A stretch of 64,000 bases of DNA from Celeribacter halophilus (GCF_900114135.1 NZ_FORY01000011.1:1-64000); one strand, 5' to 3'. Positions 15,523 to 24,385 are shown, counted from the stretch's first letter. The notes: generated by a model from the letters alone, not told the origin. Numbers and translations are program-made.

Positions 15523-16839
15523 ATGTATTCCTCACATTCCCCGCAGATCGGCCGCCGAGGGTTTCTCGGCCTTGCCGCAGGGGCGACAGTACTTGCCGCG
15601 AGTTCGGGAGAGGCCCGCGCAGCTTCGGTCAAGACCAACGCAAAAATCGTCATCATCGGCGCAGGCGCGGGCGGCACGGCTTTGGTCAACCGTCTTGTGG
15701 ACCGTCTCGATGGTGCGCAGATCACCCTCATTGATCCGCGCAAGGAACACCTTTACCAACCGGGGCTGACCCTTGTGGCGGCGGGTCTGAAATCCGCCGA
15801 TTATGTGGTTTCGGAAACGACCGACTGGTTGCCCAAAGGCGTGACGCTCATCGCGGAGAAAGCCGCCGCCATTGATCCGGAAGCGAAAACTGTCGCGACC
15901 GAGAGCGGTCAGACGCTGTCCTATGACTTCCTCGTTGTGGCACCGGGGCTGATCCTCGACCATGACGCGATTGAAGGCTTCTCCCTCGACATGGTGGGAG
16001 AAAACGGCATCGGCGCGCTCTATGCCGGCCCGCAATATGCCGCCGCCACATGGAAAGCCGCGTCGAAATTCGCCGACGAAGGCGGGCAGGGCATTTTTAC
16101 CCGTCCGGGCACAGAGATGAAATGCGCCGGTGCGCCTTTGAAACACGCTTTCCTGATTGATGACCGCCTGCGTCGGGCGGGCAATCGTGGCAAGGCCAAA
16201 ATCACCTATGGTGCCCATGACAGCGCGCTTTTCGGGGTGCCGATTGTGTCGGAGAAAGTGCGCATGATCTTCGAAGATCGTGGCATTGATCCGGTGTATA
16301 ACCATACGGTGAAAGGCATTGATGCGGGCGCGAAACGCGTGACCTTCAACACGCCCGATGGTGAGCAGGAGATGGATTACGACTACATCCACCTGATCCC
16401 GCCGCAACGCGCCCCTGAGGTGATCCGCCAGTCCGGCCTGTCATGGGCTGACAAGTGGACGGATCAGGGCTGGGTCGAATGTGACATGGCCACACTGCAG
16501 CATCTGCGCTATCCCGACATCTGGGCGCTTGGCGATGTTGCGGGCGTGCCGAAGGGCAAAACCGCAGCCTCCGTTAAATGGCAGGTGCCGGTGATCGAGG
16601 ACCAGATCGTCTCCGCCATCGCCGGCACGGATCCCACCGAGATCTATGGCGGCTACACCTCCTGTCCGATGATCACCAAGATCGGTCGGGCGATGCTCGT
16701 TGAGTTCGATTACAACAACAACCTGACACCGTCTTTCCCGGGGATTATCCCGCCGCTCGAAGAGTTGTGGATTTCCTGGCTGATGGAAGACGTAGCGCTG
16801 AAGGCAACGTATAACGCCATGCTGCGCGGCAAGGCCTGA
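15523..16839 (+). CDS. Sulfide:quinone oxidoreductase-like flavoprotein with Tat signal
   Basis: This 438-residue protein starts with a twin-arginine signal (GRRGFLGLAAGATVLAASS, cleavage likely after EARA), so it is exported folded. An FAD-binding motif IIGAGAGG follows near residue 45. Later come KCAGAPLKHAF and GGYTSCPM, whose Cys residues could be the redox-active pair, and WALGDVAG for the second FAD contact. The pattern fits the SQR/FCSD flavoprotein superfamily, which oxidises sulfide and passes electrons to quinone or cytochrome c. SQR is preferred because no haem partner gene is adjacent. The FCSD flavoprotein subunit is the alternative. Its neighbours are a bd oxidase and a small membrane protein. 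Confidence 0.75.
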   Translation: MYSSHSPQIGRRGFLGLAAGATVLAASSGEARAASVKTNAKIVIIGAGAGGTALVNRLVDRLDGAQITLIDPRKEHLYQPGLTLVAAGLKSADYVVSETTDWLPKGVTLIAEKAAAIDPEAKTVATESGQTLSYDFLVVAPGLILDHDAIEGFSLDMVGENGIGALYAGPQYAAATWKAASKFADEGGQGIFTRPGTEMKCAGAPLKHAFLIDDRLRRAGNRGKAKITYGAHDSALFGVPIVSEKVRMIFEDRGIDPVYNHTVKGIDAGAKRVTFNTPDGEQEMDYDYIHLIPPQRAPEVIRQSGLSWADKWTDQGWVECDMATLQHLRYPDIWALGDVAGVPKGKTAASVKWQVPVIEDQIVSAIAGTDPTEIYGGYTSCPMITKIGRAMLVEFDYNNNLTPSFPGIIPPLEELWISWLMEDVALKATYNAMLRGKA

Positions 16840-16851
16840 GGAGGGACGACA

Positions 16852-17214
16852 ATGAAAGATCTGACGCTTCAAACCATGATTGCCGTGTTCGAAGAAATCT
16901 TCGGACGCGGCCTGTTCTGGGCCATGGTGGTGATCGCGGCTGTGGTCACGCTGGCCTATGTCTTCGTGCTGATCCGTGACCGTGCCGTGAGTTGGCACAA
17001 ATTCCTCTGGGCGCAACTGTCGATGCCCGTGGGCGCGGTTCTTGCTGTCTGGTTCGTGATGGCGATTACCCAATCCTCGCCCGCCGACATTGGCGGGGGG
17101 GTGGACCTTATCGTCTTCCTCGGCGTTGCGGCTTTGGGGGCGATCGGCATGGCCATCCTCGTCTACACAGCGGGGGCCCTGATCTATCCGCCGAAGAAAC
17201 ATAGCGAATCCTGA
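16852..17214 (+). CDS. Small membrane protein beside SQR (resembles DUF5368)
   Basis: This 120-residue protein starts 12 bases after the SQR-like gene. It has three predicted membrane helices, at about residues 18-40, 53-71 and 83-110, with a conserved-looking VLIRDR turn between the first two. I recall similar proteins grouped as DUF5368 in Rhodobacterales, but could not check. The tight linkage suggests it anchors or assists the exported flavoprotein, or helps pass electrons to quinone. No catalytic motif is visible and no function is known. Confidence 0.6.
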   Translation: MKDLTLQTMIAVFEEIFGRGLFWAMVVIAAVVTLAYVFVLIRDRAVSWHKFLWAQLSMPVGAVLAVWFVMAITQSSPADIGGGVDLIVFLGVAALGAIGMAILVYTAGALIYPPKKHSES

Positions 17215-17245
17215 AGGTCGTCTCGTTCCGAACGATCTGAAGGGT

Positions 17246-17279
17246 GGGCGCTCCCGGTGTGCGGACCGGGGGCGTCTTT
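17246..17279 (+). terminator. Terminator-like hairpin after the SQR operon
   Basis: GCGCTCCCGGT pairs with ACCGGGGGCGT (two wobbles) around a GTGCGG loop and is followed by CTTTA. It lies 35 bases after the last gene of the operon. Confidence 0.55.
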
Positions 17280-17455
17280 ACGCATTTGTGCGAGAGGGCG
17301 GGCAGGGTCAATGTGCCTTGGAAACGCCCTGTCTCTTGGGCCGTTTGCGGGCGTGTTTCTGCGCACGGGTCGCGTGGGGCAAGCGGCGTTTGACTTTACA
17401 TCCACGGGCGGCTCCGGTAAGCGCGAAGGCAATCAATTAAGGGCCAAGCCGACTT

Positions 17456-18196
17456 ATGTGTGACACTTCCATCATCATTCCCTGCCGCAACGAAGCGGAA
17501 AACATTGGCGCTCTGCTCGAAGAGATCACAGGTGCTTGCACAGATATTGGCCCGTTCGAAATCATCGTGATCGACGATGCTTCCGATGACGGCATGGCGG
17601 ATATTCTGGCGGCGCGGATGCGCGAGATGCCCAATCTGCGGGTGATCCGCCATGATCGCTCCGGTGGTCAGTCTGCGGGGGTTCACTCCGGCGCACGCGC
17701 CGCACGCGGAACGGTGATCTGCACGCTGGACGGGGATGGTCAGAATCCGGGAACGGAAATCCCGAACATGATCGCGCCATTCAAAGGGCCGAATGCCGAG
17801 AAAATCGGTCTGGTGGCCGGACAGCGCGTAGCGCGGCAGGATACGTTTTCCAAACGCTACGCCTCGAAAATCGCCAATGCAGTGCGGGCGAAAATCCTCA
17901 AGGACGGCACCCGTGACACGGGCTGCGGCCTCAAGGCTTTCCGCCGCGATGATTTCCTGAGCCTGCCCTATTTCGATCACATGCACCGCTATCTTCCGGC
18001 GCTCTTTGCCCGTGACGGATGGGAAATCTGCCATGTGGATGTCTCCCACCGTGCGCGTGGGGGGGGGCGGTCGCATTATTCCAACCTGCAACGTGCGGTT
18101 GTCGGGGTGGTGGACCTTCTCGGCGTGGCATGGCTGTTGCGCCGCCGCAAGAAAGCGCACCCGACCGAGGTGACAACGGATCGGGCCGAGGGGTGA
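17456..18196 (+). CDS. Family 2 glycosyltransferase (polyprenyl-phosphate sugar synthase-like)
   Basis: This 246-residue GT-A enzyme opens with SIIIPCRNEAENI and has VIDDASDDG near residue 40 and the metal-binding DGDGQNPG near 95. No C-terminal membrane helices are evident. These features match dolichyl/undecaprenyl-phosphate mannose or aminoarabinose synthases, which charge a lipid carrier with one sugar at the inner face of the membrane. The next two genes, a lipid-A-synthase N-terminal-domain protein and a GT39-type transferase, would move and transfer that sugar. The exact sugar is unknown. It begins the three-gene operon. Confidence 0.85.
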   Translation: MCDTSIIIPCRNEAENIGALLEEITGACTDIGPFEIIVIDDASDDGMADILAARMREMPNLRVIRHDRSGGQSAGVHSGARAARGTVICTLDGDGQNPGTEIPNMIAPFKGPNAEKIGLVAGQRVARQDTFSKRYASKIANAVRAKILKDGTRDTGCGLKAFRRDDFLSLPYFDHMHRYLPALFARDGWEICHVDVSHRARGGGRSHYSNLQRAVVGVVDLLGVAWLLRRRKKAHPTEVTTDRAEG

Positions 18197-18200
18197 GCTC

Positions 18201-18527
18201 ATGCAATGGCTGATGACGATCCTGCATGTGGATACGGTGGGCGAGCTTTGGTGGGTGCTTTTCGGCCTCTCCGCGCAGCTCATGTTCACGGCACGGTTTC
18301 TGTTGCAGTGGATCGCCTCTGAACGTGCGCGCCAATCCGTGGTGCCGGTGGCGTTCTGGTATTTCTCTTTGGTGGGCGGATTGATGCTGTTTGCCTATGC
18401 GCTCTATCGCAAGGATCCGGTCTTTGTGCTCGGACAATCGCTGGGCGTTGTCATCTATTCCCGCAATCTCTGGCTGATCTATGCCAACCGGAACACCGAA
18501 GATGACCCTTCAAAAGACGCAGCTTAA
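18201..18527 (+). CDS. Lipid-A-disaccharide synthase N-terminal-domain protein (LAB_N)
   Basis: This 108-residue membrane protein starts 4 bases after the glycosyltransferase. It consists only of the hydrophobic domain otherwise found before LpxB in some bacteria: FTARFLLQWIASERARQSVVP, a second helix with FWYFSLVGGLMLFAYA, and a third ending VIYSRNLWLIY. The stand-alone form is often linked to GT2/GT39 pairs and has been proposed to help move lipid-linked sugars across the membrane. That role is inferred here from context. Its end overlaps the next gene. Confidence 0.85.
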   Translation: MQWLMTILHVDTVGELWWVLFGLSAQLMFTARFLLQWIASERARQSVVPVAFWYFSLVGGLMLFAYALYRKDPVFVLGQSLGVVIYSRNLWLIYANRNTEDDPSKDAA

Positions 18528-19929
18528 AGACTGGTTGCCTCTGGCACTGGGTTTTGTAGCCGTGGCGGTGGCGCTGCGGCTTCTGGCTTTGGCCTTTGAT
18601 CGCACCGATCTGTTTGTCGATGAGGTGCAATACTGGTTCTGGGGGCAGAACCTTGATTTCGGCTATTATTCCAAACCCCCTCTGATCGGCTGGCTGATCC
18701 GCGCCGTGACCGATCTGGCCGGTTCTGACGCGGTGTTCTGGGTGCGGATGCCCGGGGCCGTTCTGCATGGCGTGACGGCATTGCTGCTCGGCGCTCTGGC
18801 CGCCCGTCTGGTCGGGCGCACTGCCGCGCTCTGGACGGTTGCGCTCTATCTGAGCCTGCCTTTTGTGGCGCTCGGCTCGGTGATGATCTCCACCGACACC
18901 GTGATGGCGCCGTTTTTTGCCGCCGCCTTGTTGTTCTTTTTTCGCCTGAGCGACACCCGTGCGCTGCGCGATGCCTTGGCAGTTGGTGTCTTTGCCGGCC
19001 TTGCCTTCATGGCAAAATACGCGGCGATCTATTTTCTGGTTGGAGCCGCGCTGGTCATGCTGACCCAGCCCGCCTTGCGACCGGGGTGGCGTAACTTGGC
19101 GGGGATGCTGGCAGGGTTTGCTGTCATGATCCTGCCGAATGTGCTTTGGAACCTGTCCCATGATCTGACCACCGTGTCGCATACGATGGATAACGCAGGT
19201 TGGCTTCGCCACGGGGCGCAGTTGGGGTTCGGCTCTATGGCCGAGTTCTTCTTCAGCCAGTTCGGAGTGTTCGGGCCGATCACGATGGGGGCTTTGCTTG
19301 TTGCCTACCTGCGCCCCAAGGGCAGTCCGCGTGCCGCGCTGGTGCTGTTTTCCATTCCTGCGCTTTTGACCGTGACCGTGCAGGCCCTGCTGGACAAAGC
19401 CTATGCAAACTGGGCGGTTGCGACCTATTTCTCCGGTGTGATCCTCGCGGTCATGGTTCTGCCGCGCATCTGGCGCTGGGTGGCGCTTGGCGTCAATCTG
19501 GCTCTGTCCGCGACCTTGCCGCTGTTCATCGTGCTGGCCCCTTGGCCGGAGGTGGGGGGCGAGCCCTTGCTCAAGCGCTATCTGGGGCGACATGCCCTGT
19601 CCGAGAGTATCCTTGAGCTTGCGGAGGCAGAAGAACTGCCCGTGGTTTCAAGTGATCGGGATATCATTGCGGATTTGTTCTACATCGGACGCAACCGCGA
19701 TGTGTTGCTCTATGCGATGCCGGAAACGGGGCGCGCCTCAAGCTATTATGCGCAGAATTTCGCACTCACAGAGGCGGTGACAGGGGATGTTCTGGTCATC
19801 TGGTCCGGCAACCTGCGCTGTGAGGCGGAGCTCTTGGACGGGTTGGTTCTGACCGGATTTTACGCAGGGTCCGACCTTCATGCCGGTCGCGTGTCTGCCG
19901 ATTGCCTGCTGGGCAAGTCGGGGACTTGA
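18502..19929 (+). CDS. GT39/ArnT-like polyprenyl-phosphate glycosyltransferase
   Basis: This is a 475-residue integral membrane protein with about ten helices. The start at 18502 overlaps the previous gene by 26 bases; an ATG at 18481 is also possible. The first periplasmic loop contains the acidic DEVQYWFW and YYSKPPLIGW segments, as in ArnT/PMT transferases, where the acidic residues bind metal and donor. Such enzymes transfer a sugar from undecaprenyl phosphate to lipid A or another envelope acceptor. With the GT2 and LAB_N genes it forms a plausible complete pathway of charge, flip and transfer. The acceptor is unknown. Confidence 0.82.
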   Translation: MTLQKTQLKDWLPLALGFVAVAVALRLLALAFDRTDLFVDEVQYWFWGQNLDFGYYSKPPLIGWLIRAVTDLAGSDAVFWVRMPGAVLHGVTALLLGALAARLVGRTAALWTVALYLSLPFVALGSVMISTDTVMAPFFAAALLFFFRLSDTRALRDALAVGVFAGLAFMAKYAAIYFLVGAALVMLTQPALRPGWRNLAGMLAGFAVMILPNVLWNLSHDLTTVSHTMDNAGWLRHGAQLGFGSMAEFFFSQFGVFGPITMGALLVAYLRPKGSPRAALVLFSIPALLTVTVQALLDKAYANWAVATYFSGVILAVMVLPRIWRWVALGVNLALSATLPLFIVLAPWPEVGGEPLLKRYLGRHALSESILELAEAEELPVVSSDRDIIADLFYIGRNRDVLLYAMPETGRASSYYAQNFALTEAVTGDVLVIWSGNLRCEAELLDGLVLTGFYAGSDLHAGRVSADCLLGKSGT

Positions 19930-20060
19930 GCGACTGAGCATTAGGTCCAGCAGGGCTTGACCTCTGATCCGTTGGTGTATGGGGTTTGCAGCGAGTTGCG
20001 CGTGGCTTCGGTGTCACGTTCAATGCATAGGTGTGGCGTCACTGTGAATGGTGACGGGCT

Positions 20061-20750
20061 TTAGTGGCCCGTGCTTTTGAACACAACGCTCACCGTGCGC
20101 AGGATCAGATTGATGTCGGTGAGGAAGCTCTGTTTGCGATAATAGAGGTTGTCATATTTCACGCGCGCGACAAAGCTGGTTTCACCACGCCCCGATACCT
20201 GCCACACGCCCGTAATGCCGGGGCGCATGTCGAAATAGGCTTCCCCGCGGGCTTTTTCATAAAGCATCTGTTGGCTGGGCATGAAGGGACGGGGGCCGAC
20301 AAAGCTCATGTCGCCTTTGAGCACATTGAGCACCTGTGGCAACTCGTCGAGCGATGTCTTGCGGATGAATTTTCCGACCTTGGTGATCCGCGGATCATTG
20401 CGAAGCTTCTGGTAGGTTTCCCATTCTTTCGCGATCTCGGGGTCTTCCTTGCAAAGCTGCACCAGATAGGCGTCGGCATTCACACGCATGGAACGGAGTT
20501 TGTAAAACTGAAAGGTCTTGCCGTTCCGCCCGATCCGCCTTTGCGCGTAAAACGCCGGTCCGCCATCCAGTTTGACCAGAACGGCAAGGATCAGAATGGT
20601 GGGAATGACAATCGGAGAGACCAGCGCGAGAAAGATCAGATCGAACAGGCGTTTGCCGAATTTTTCGTATAGAGAGAATGTGACTTTGGGCGCATCCACA
20701 GCATTTGATGATGCACTAAAAACCTGTTCGCTCTTTGTAGGAAATACCAT
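20061..20750 (-). CDS. Undecaprenyl-phosphate sugar transferase (ExoY/WbaP C-terminal type)
   Basis: From the ATG at 20750, preceded by GGGGGCGA, the product is 229 residues, the usual size of ExoY-type initiators; an ATG at 20810 would add 20 residues. One membrane helix (about 40-65) precedes the catalytic domain, which has KLRSM, then TSLDELPQVLNVLKGDMS, the VGPRP motif and RPGITGVWQVSGR. It would place the first sugar phosphate on undecaprenyl phosphate to start exopolysaccharide or capsule synthesis. No other polysaccharide genes follow, so it is isolated. Its upstream region is long and AT-rich. Confidence 0.9.
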   Translation of the reverse strand: MVFPTKSEQVFSASSNAVDAPKVTFSLYEKFGKRLFDLIFLALVSPIVIPTILILAVLVKLDGGPAFYAQRRIGRNGKTFQFYKLRSMRVNADAYLVQLCKEDPEIAKEWETYQKLRNDPRITKVGKFIRKTSLDELPQVLNVLKGDMSFVGPRPFMPSQQMLYEKARGEAYFDMRPGITGVWQVSGRGETSFVARVKYDNLYYRKQSFLTDINLILRTVSVVFKSTGH

Positions 20751-21305
20751 ATTCGCCCCCGAAATGACTTTCAATTTTATGCACAAAACCGTTTTGACTT
20801 GGTGCTGCATATAACGCAGCGTCGTCTAATGCTGCACTTGCATCGTATATGACTTATGTGACGATTCCTACTGTGTGGATGCCGAAAATGGTGAATGGCC
20901 AGTTAACCTCGGATGTTTTTTGGAACAAATTTGAAAAAAGTTCTAAGAAATATGCATCTTACAAACGTGGAGGTAGGGAATACAAAAGTATACATCCGTG
21001 ATGCAAACGCATAGGTGCACGAAATATATGTGAAGACGTTTCGGCTGTGCGCTAAAATGGGATAGGTCTGTAAAGACGCGCCGTCAGAGTGGTATATGCC
21101 ACGCGAATCTGTGGGCATGGCTGGGAACTGGGTTTGCACGCTGGTTAGTCCTGCGGGGCATAGTCGAATAGGGGTAAAAACGCGGGATGATGACGAACAC
21201 CGCACAGCACATCATGATGCGACAGAGTGAGTCGCACAGCCGGACGGGTGTTGTCAAAGCCGCGGCGCGGCGCGGCGCCTTGTGTGTCCGGCGCGCGCTT
21301 TGATC
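20751..21305. other. Long AT-rich non-coding region between the sugar transferase and modB
   Basis: About 550 bases hold no convincing gene. The part from 20811 to 21060 is clearly AT-richer than its surroundings and has scattered ATGCA and TATAC elements, as expected of the regulatory region of the divergent sugar-transferase gene. No modA gene or remnant could be recognised. Confidence 0.5.
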
Positions 21306-21998
21306 ATGGAGGGCACATTGGGGCCGGAGGAATGGCAGGCCGTTGCGCTTTCGCTCAAGGTGGCGTTCTGGGCCGCGCTGGCCAGTTTGCCGCTTGGCAT
21401 ATTTGTGGCCTATGCGCTGGCACGCTGGCGCTTTCCGGGGCGCGAAATTCTCAACGGTCTGGTGCATCTCCCGCTGATCCTGCCGCCCGTTGTGACCGGT
21501 TACCTGCTTTTGATCTCTCTCGGAAGCCGTGCGCCGCTCGGGGCGTTTCTCCAGAACTTCGGCATTGTGTTTTCCTTTCGATGGACGGGGGCGGCGCTAG
21601 CCGCTGCGATCATGGGGTTCCCGCTCATGGTGCGGGCGATCCGCCTGTCTATTGAGGCCGTGGATACGAAACTGGAAGAAGCCGCGTCCTCGCTGGGCGC
21701 ATCGCCTCTGACCGTGTTCTTTCGCGTGACCTTGCCGCTTTCCTGGCCCGGTATTCTTGCTGGCGCGGTTCTGGCCTTTGCCAAGGCGCTTGGTGAATTT
21801 GGCGCGACTATCACCTTTGTCTCCAACATTCCGGGCCAGACGCGCACGTTGCCTTCGGCCATCTATGCGTTCTTGCAAGTGCCGGGCGGGGAGGGGGCAG
21901 CGCTGCGTCTTGTGATGATTTCTATTGCCTTGGCGATGGGGGCGCTGATCCTGTCTGAAATTCTGGCGCGGCGCATGTCCGGTGGTGGGCGCTCATGA
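21306..21998 (+). CDS. modB: Molybdate ABC transporter permease ModB
   Basis: This is a 230-residue permease with five to six helices. The start at 21306 is chosen for a family-like N-terminus; a frame from 21282 is possible. The EAA cytoplasmic loop that contacts the ATPase lies near residue 125-150 (EEAASSLGASPLTVFFRVTLPL), and the C-terminal part has GEFGATITFVSNIPG, characteristic of ModB. It imports molybdate for molybdenum-cofactor enzymes. Its stop overlaps the modC start (ATGA). The periplasmic binding protein gene modA, usually directly upstream, is missing here. Confidence 0.9.
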   Translation: MEGTLGPEEWQAVALSLKVAFWAALASLPLGIFVAYALARWRFPGREILNGLVHLPLILPPVVTGYLLLISLGSRAPLGAFLQNFGIVFSFRWTGAALAAAIMGFPLMVRAIRLSIEAVDTKLEEAASSLGASPLTVFFRVTLPLSWPGILAGAVLAFAKALGEFGATITFVSNIPGQTRTLPSAIYAFLQVPGGEGAALRLVMISIALAMGALILSEILARRMSGGGRS

Positions 21999-23077
21999 GC
22001 CTGCATGTCGATCTCAAACACCGGTTCCGGGATTTCGCGGTCGATCTGGATTTCGAGGTGCCTGAGGGGATCACCGTCCTGTTCGGGCGGTCGGGATCGG
22101 GAAAGTCCACAGTCATTCGGGCCATTGCGGGCCTGTTCAAACCCGACCATGCGCGGATTTCGTTGGACGGGCGTGTTCTGTGTGACAGCGAGGCCAAGCT
22201 GTTCCTGCCGCCGCACAAGCGCAGGGTTGGCACGATCTTTCAGGACGCGCGCCTGTTTCCACATCTCACCGTGGCACAGAACCTCGATTTCGGGAGGCGG
22301 TTCTCCCGCCGTGATGTGCCCGAGCGCGAGGTGGCGCAGATGGTCGAGATGCTCGGGATCGGGGCTCTTTTGGAGCGTCGCCCTGATGGCTTGTCGGGCG
22401 GGGAGCAGCAACGGGTGGCCATCGGGCGGGCCTTGCTCTCGGGGGCCGAGTTGATCCTTGCCGACGAGCCTCTCGCGGCGCTTGACGAGGGGCGCAAGGC
22501 GGAAATCCTGCCCTATTTCGAACGGCTGCGCGACGAGATCGCCATTCCGGTCCTCTATGTCAGTCACAGCCCCGCCGAGGTGGCACGTCTTGCTACCACT
22601 GTGATTGCGCTCGAAGCCGGTCGGGTGATCGGGGAGGGGGCCGCCGATCTGGTGCTCAGCGATCCGGCGGTGTTGCCCGTGGGCACTGCAGGCGCGGGGG
22701 CCTTGTTGCGGGCCACGGTCCATGCCCATCACGCGGACGGGCTGACGGAGCTTTCGGCAGGCGGCGCGGCCTTGTTCCTGCCGCATCTGGAAACGCCCGT
22801 GGGTCATCCCGTGCGGCTGCGCATCGCGGCGCAGGATGTCATGCTGTCGCTGGATCGGCCAACAGGCTTGTCCGCCCTCAATATCCTGAGCGGTGTGGTC
22901 TCCCAGATCAGCCCGACACAGGGTGCAGGCGTGTTGGTTGTGTTGGACACCGATGCGGGGCGGGTGCTTTCGCAAGTGACGCGGCGCTCGGTTGCGGCAC
23001 TGAACCTGCGCGAAGGGGTGCGCTGTCATGCCGTCATCAAAACCGTGTCGATCGCGCGGGACAACATCGGCGCGTGA
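21995..23077 (+). CDS. modC: Molybdate ABC transporter ATP-binding protein ModC
   Basis: This is a 360-residue ATPase. Walker A is GRSGSGKS (31-38), the signature LSGGEQQR (133-140) and Walker B LILADEP (153-159). The last 100 residues, beginning near 285, form a molybdate-binding TOBE domain, which lets intracellular oxyanion inhibit transport. It overlaps modB by 4 bases. The combination of a ModB-type permease and a C-terminal TOBE domain makes molybdate or tungstate the likely substrate. Confidence 0.9.
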   Translation: MSLHVDLKHRFRDFAVDLDFEVPEGITVLFGRSGSGKSTVIRAIAGLFKPDHARISLDGRVLCDSEAKLFLPPHKRRVGTIFQDARLFPHLTVAQNLDFGRRFSRRDVPEREVAQMVEMLGIGALLERRPDGLSGGEQQRVAIGRALLSGAELILADEPLAALDEGRKAEILPYFERLRDEIAIPVLYVSHSPAEVARLATTVIALEAGRVIGEGAADLVLSDPAVLPVGTAGAGALLRATVHAHHADGLTELSAGGAALFLPHLETPVGHPVRLRIAAQDVMLSLDRPTGLSALNILSGVVSQISPTQGAGVLVVLDTDAGRVLSQVTRRSVAALNLREGVRCHAVIKTVSIARDNIGA

Positions 23078-23401
23078 CCGGACCGGCGCGTGACGGCAAG
23101 TCTTGATCCCGCCTTCGCGATGACGCGCGGTTTCACGGAGCAGTGTTGACCGCAAATCTGCGAGACGCGACAGAACGCCGGATTTTCCAGCTATAGTGAA
23201 AAATGCTATACTTGCGGATGACAAAAAACTTGCTACATATGCAATAAATTGAATACTAATGTCCGCTTAAAGCGTTTCTTGAGAAACCTGAGCTATAGAC
23301 TTCGGGAAACGTCGCACACGGATGGATATCGTGGGCCTTTCACGTCAAGCTTGTGAGGCAAGTGCATCGCGAAGGGCTTTCAACCTGAAACAGAGGTCAA
23401 A
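23078..23401. other. Intergenic region before the RND efflux operon, with a dyad at 23274-23287
   Basis: No gene is seen in these 324 bases. GTTTCT-TG-AGAAAC (23274-23287) is a perfect inverted repeat about 115 bases before the efflux operon. It could be the operator of a TetR- or MarR-type repressor, but no such regulator gene is adjacent. Confidence 0.4.
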
Positions 23402-24385
23402 ATGCGCCGCACCCATTTGCTTACGATACTTCTGCCGGGGATGCTCCTGATCGGAACGCCCATATTTTCGGAAACCCTCACCCTGACACCGCAGGCGATC
23501 ACAGAATGGAAGCCGGTCTATGCCGAGGTGGAGCCGCGTGACCGCGTGCCTGCGCGTGCGCGGATCGGGGGGACGATCACCACACTTGATGTGACCGAGG
23601 GCGATGTCGTCGAGGCGGGGCAACGTGTTGCCTTGATCGAAGACACCAAACTTTTGTTCCAAATCGAAGGCATCGACGCGCAACTCGACGCGCTGAACTC
23701 CCAACTTGAGAAAGCTCAGGACGATCTGACGCGTGGTGAGTCCCTGTCCGAACGCGGGGTGATTTCCACCTCCAGCCTGCAAGCCCTGCAAACCAATGTG
23801 ACCGTGCTCGAAGGCCAGATCACATCGCTCAAAGCCGAACGTCAGGTCGTTTCGCGCCAGATCGAAGAGGGCGAAGTGCTCGCCCCCGAGGCCGGTGTGG
23901 TGCTGGATGTGCCGGTGTCTAAGGGCGGTGTCATCATGGCGGGCGAGGAAGTTGCAACCATCGGCTCCGGCGGGACATTTCTGCGCCTTGGTGTTTCCGA
24001 GCGCTATGCGGACACGCTGACCGAAGGCGACACGATCCAGATTTCCGGCGCGGGTGAGGCGCGTGAGGGACGGCTTGCTAAAATCTACCCGCTGATCGAA
24101 AGCGGACGGGTTGAAGCCGATGTCGAGGTCGAGGGGCTGGACGCCCGCTTTGTCGGCCGTCGCGTGCAGGTGCGTTTGCCCGTTGGCAGCCATGATGCCT
24201 TTCTGGTGCCGCAAACCGCGCTGACGCAATCGGGCGGGCTGGACTTTGTGCAGATCGAGCAGGACACGGGGACGAGCGAACGTGTCGTCGTGCCGGGCAA
24301 TGAGGTGATGCGCGACGGTGTCACCTATGTGGAAATTCTCAGCGGGCTGGCCGCGGGGGACAAGGTGGTGACGCGCCATGAGTAA
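23402..24385 (+). CDS. RND efflux periplasmic adaptor (membrane fusion protein)
   Basis: This 327-residue protein has an N-terminal signal peptide (about 1-23). A biotinyl-lipoyl-like half-motif is near residue 50-80 (GTITTLDVTEGDVVEAGQRV), followed by a coiled-coil hairpin of about 85-155 rich in Gln and Leu, and then a beta-barrel region. This is the layout of HlyD/AcrA adaptors, which bridge an inner-membrane RND pump to an outer-membrane channel. Its end overlaps the pump gene by 8 bases. No outer-membrane TolC gene is next to it, so a shared one is probably used. Confidence 0.88.
   Translation: MRRTHLLTILLPGMLLIGTPIFSETLTLTPQAITEWKPVYAEVEPRDRVPARARIGGTITTLDVTEGDVVEAGQRVALIEDTKLLFQIEGIDAQLDALNSQLEKAQDDLTRGESLSERGVISTSSLQALQTNVTVLEGQITSLKAERQVVSRQIEEGEVLAPEAGVVLDVPVSKGGVIMAGEEVATIGSGGTFLRLGVSERYADTLTEGDTIQISGAGEAREGRLAKIYPLIESGRVEADVEVEGLDARFVGRRVQVRLPVGSHDAFLVPQTALTQSGGLDFVQIEQDTGTSERVVVPGNEVMRDGVTYVEILSGLAAGDKVVTRHE

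Noticed and set aside
15523-16839. Flavocytochrome c sulfide dehydrogenase flavoprotein
   Set aside because: No cytochrome subunit gene is adjacent, so SQR-like was preferred; the alternative is noted in the feature.
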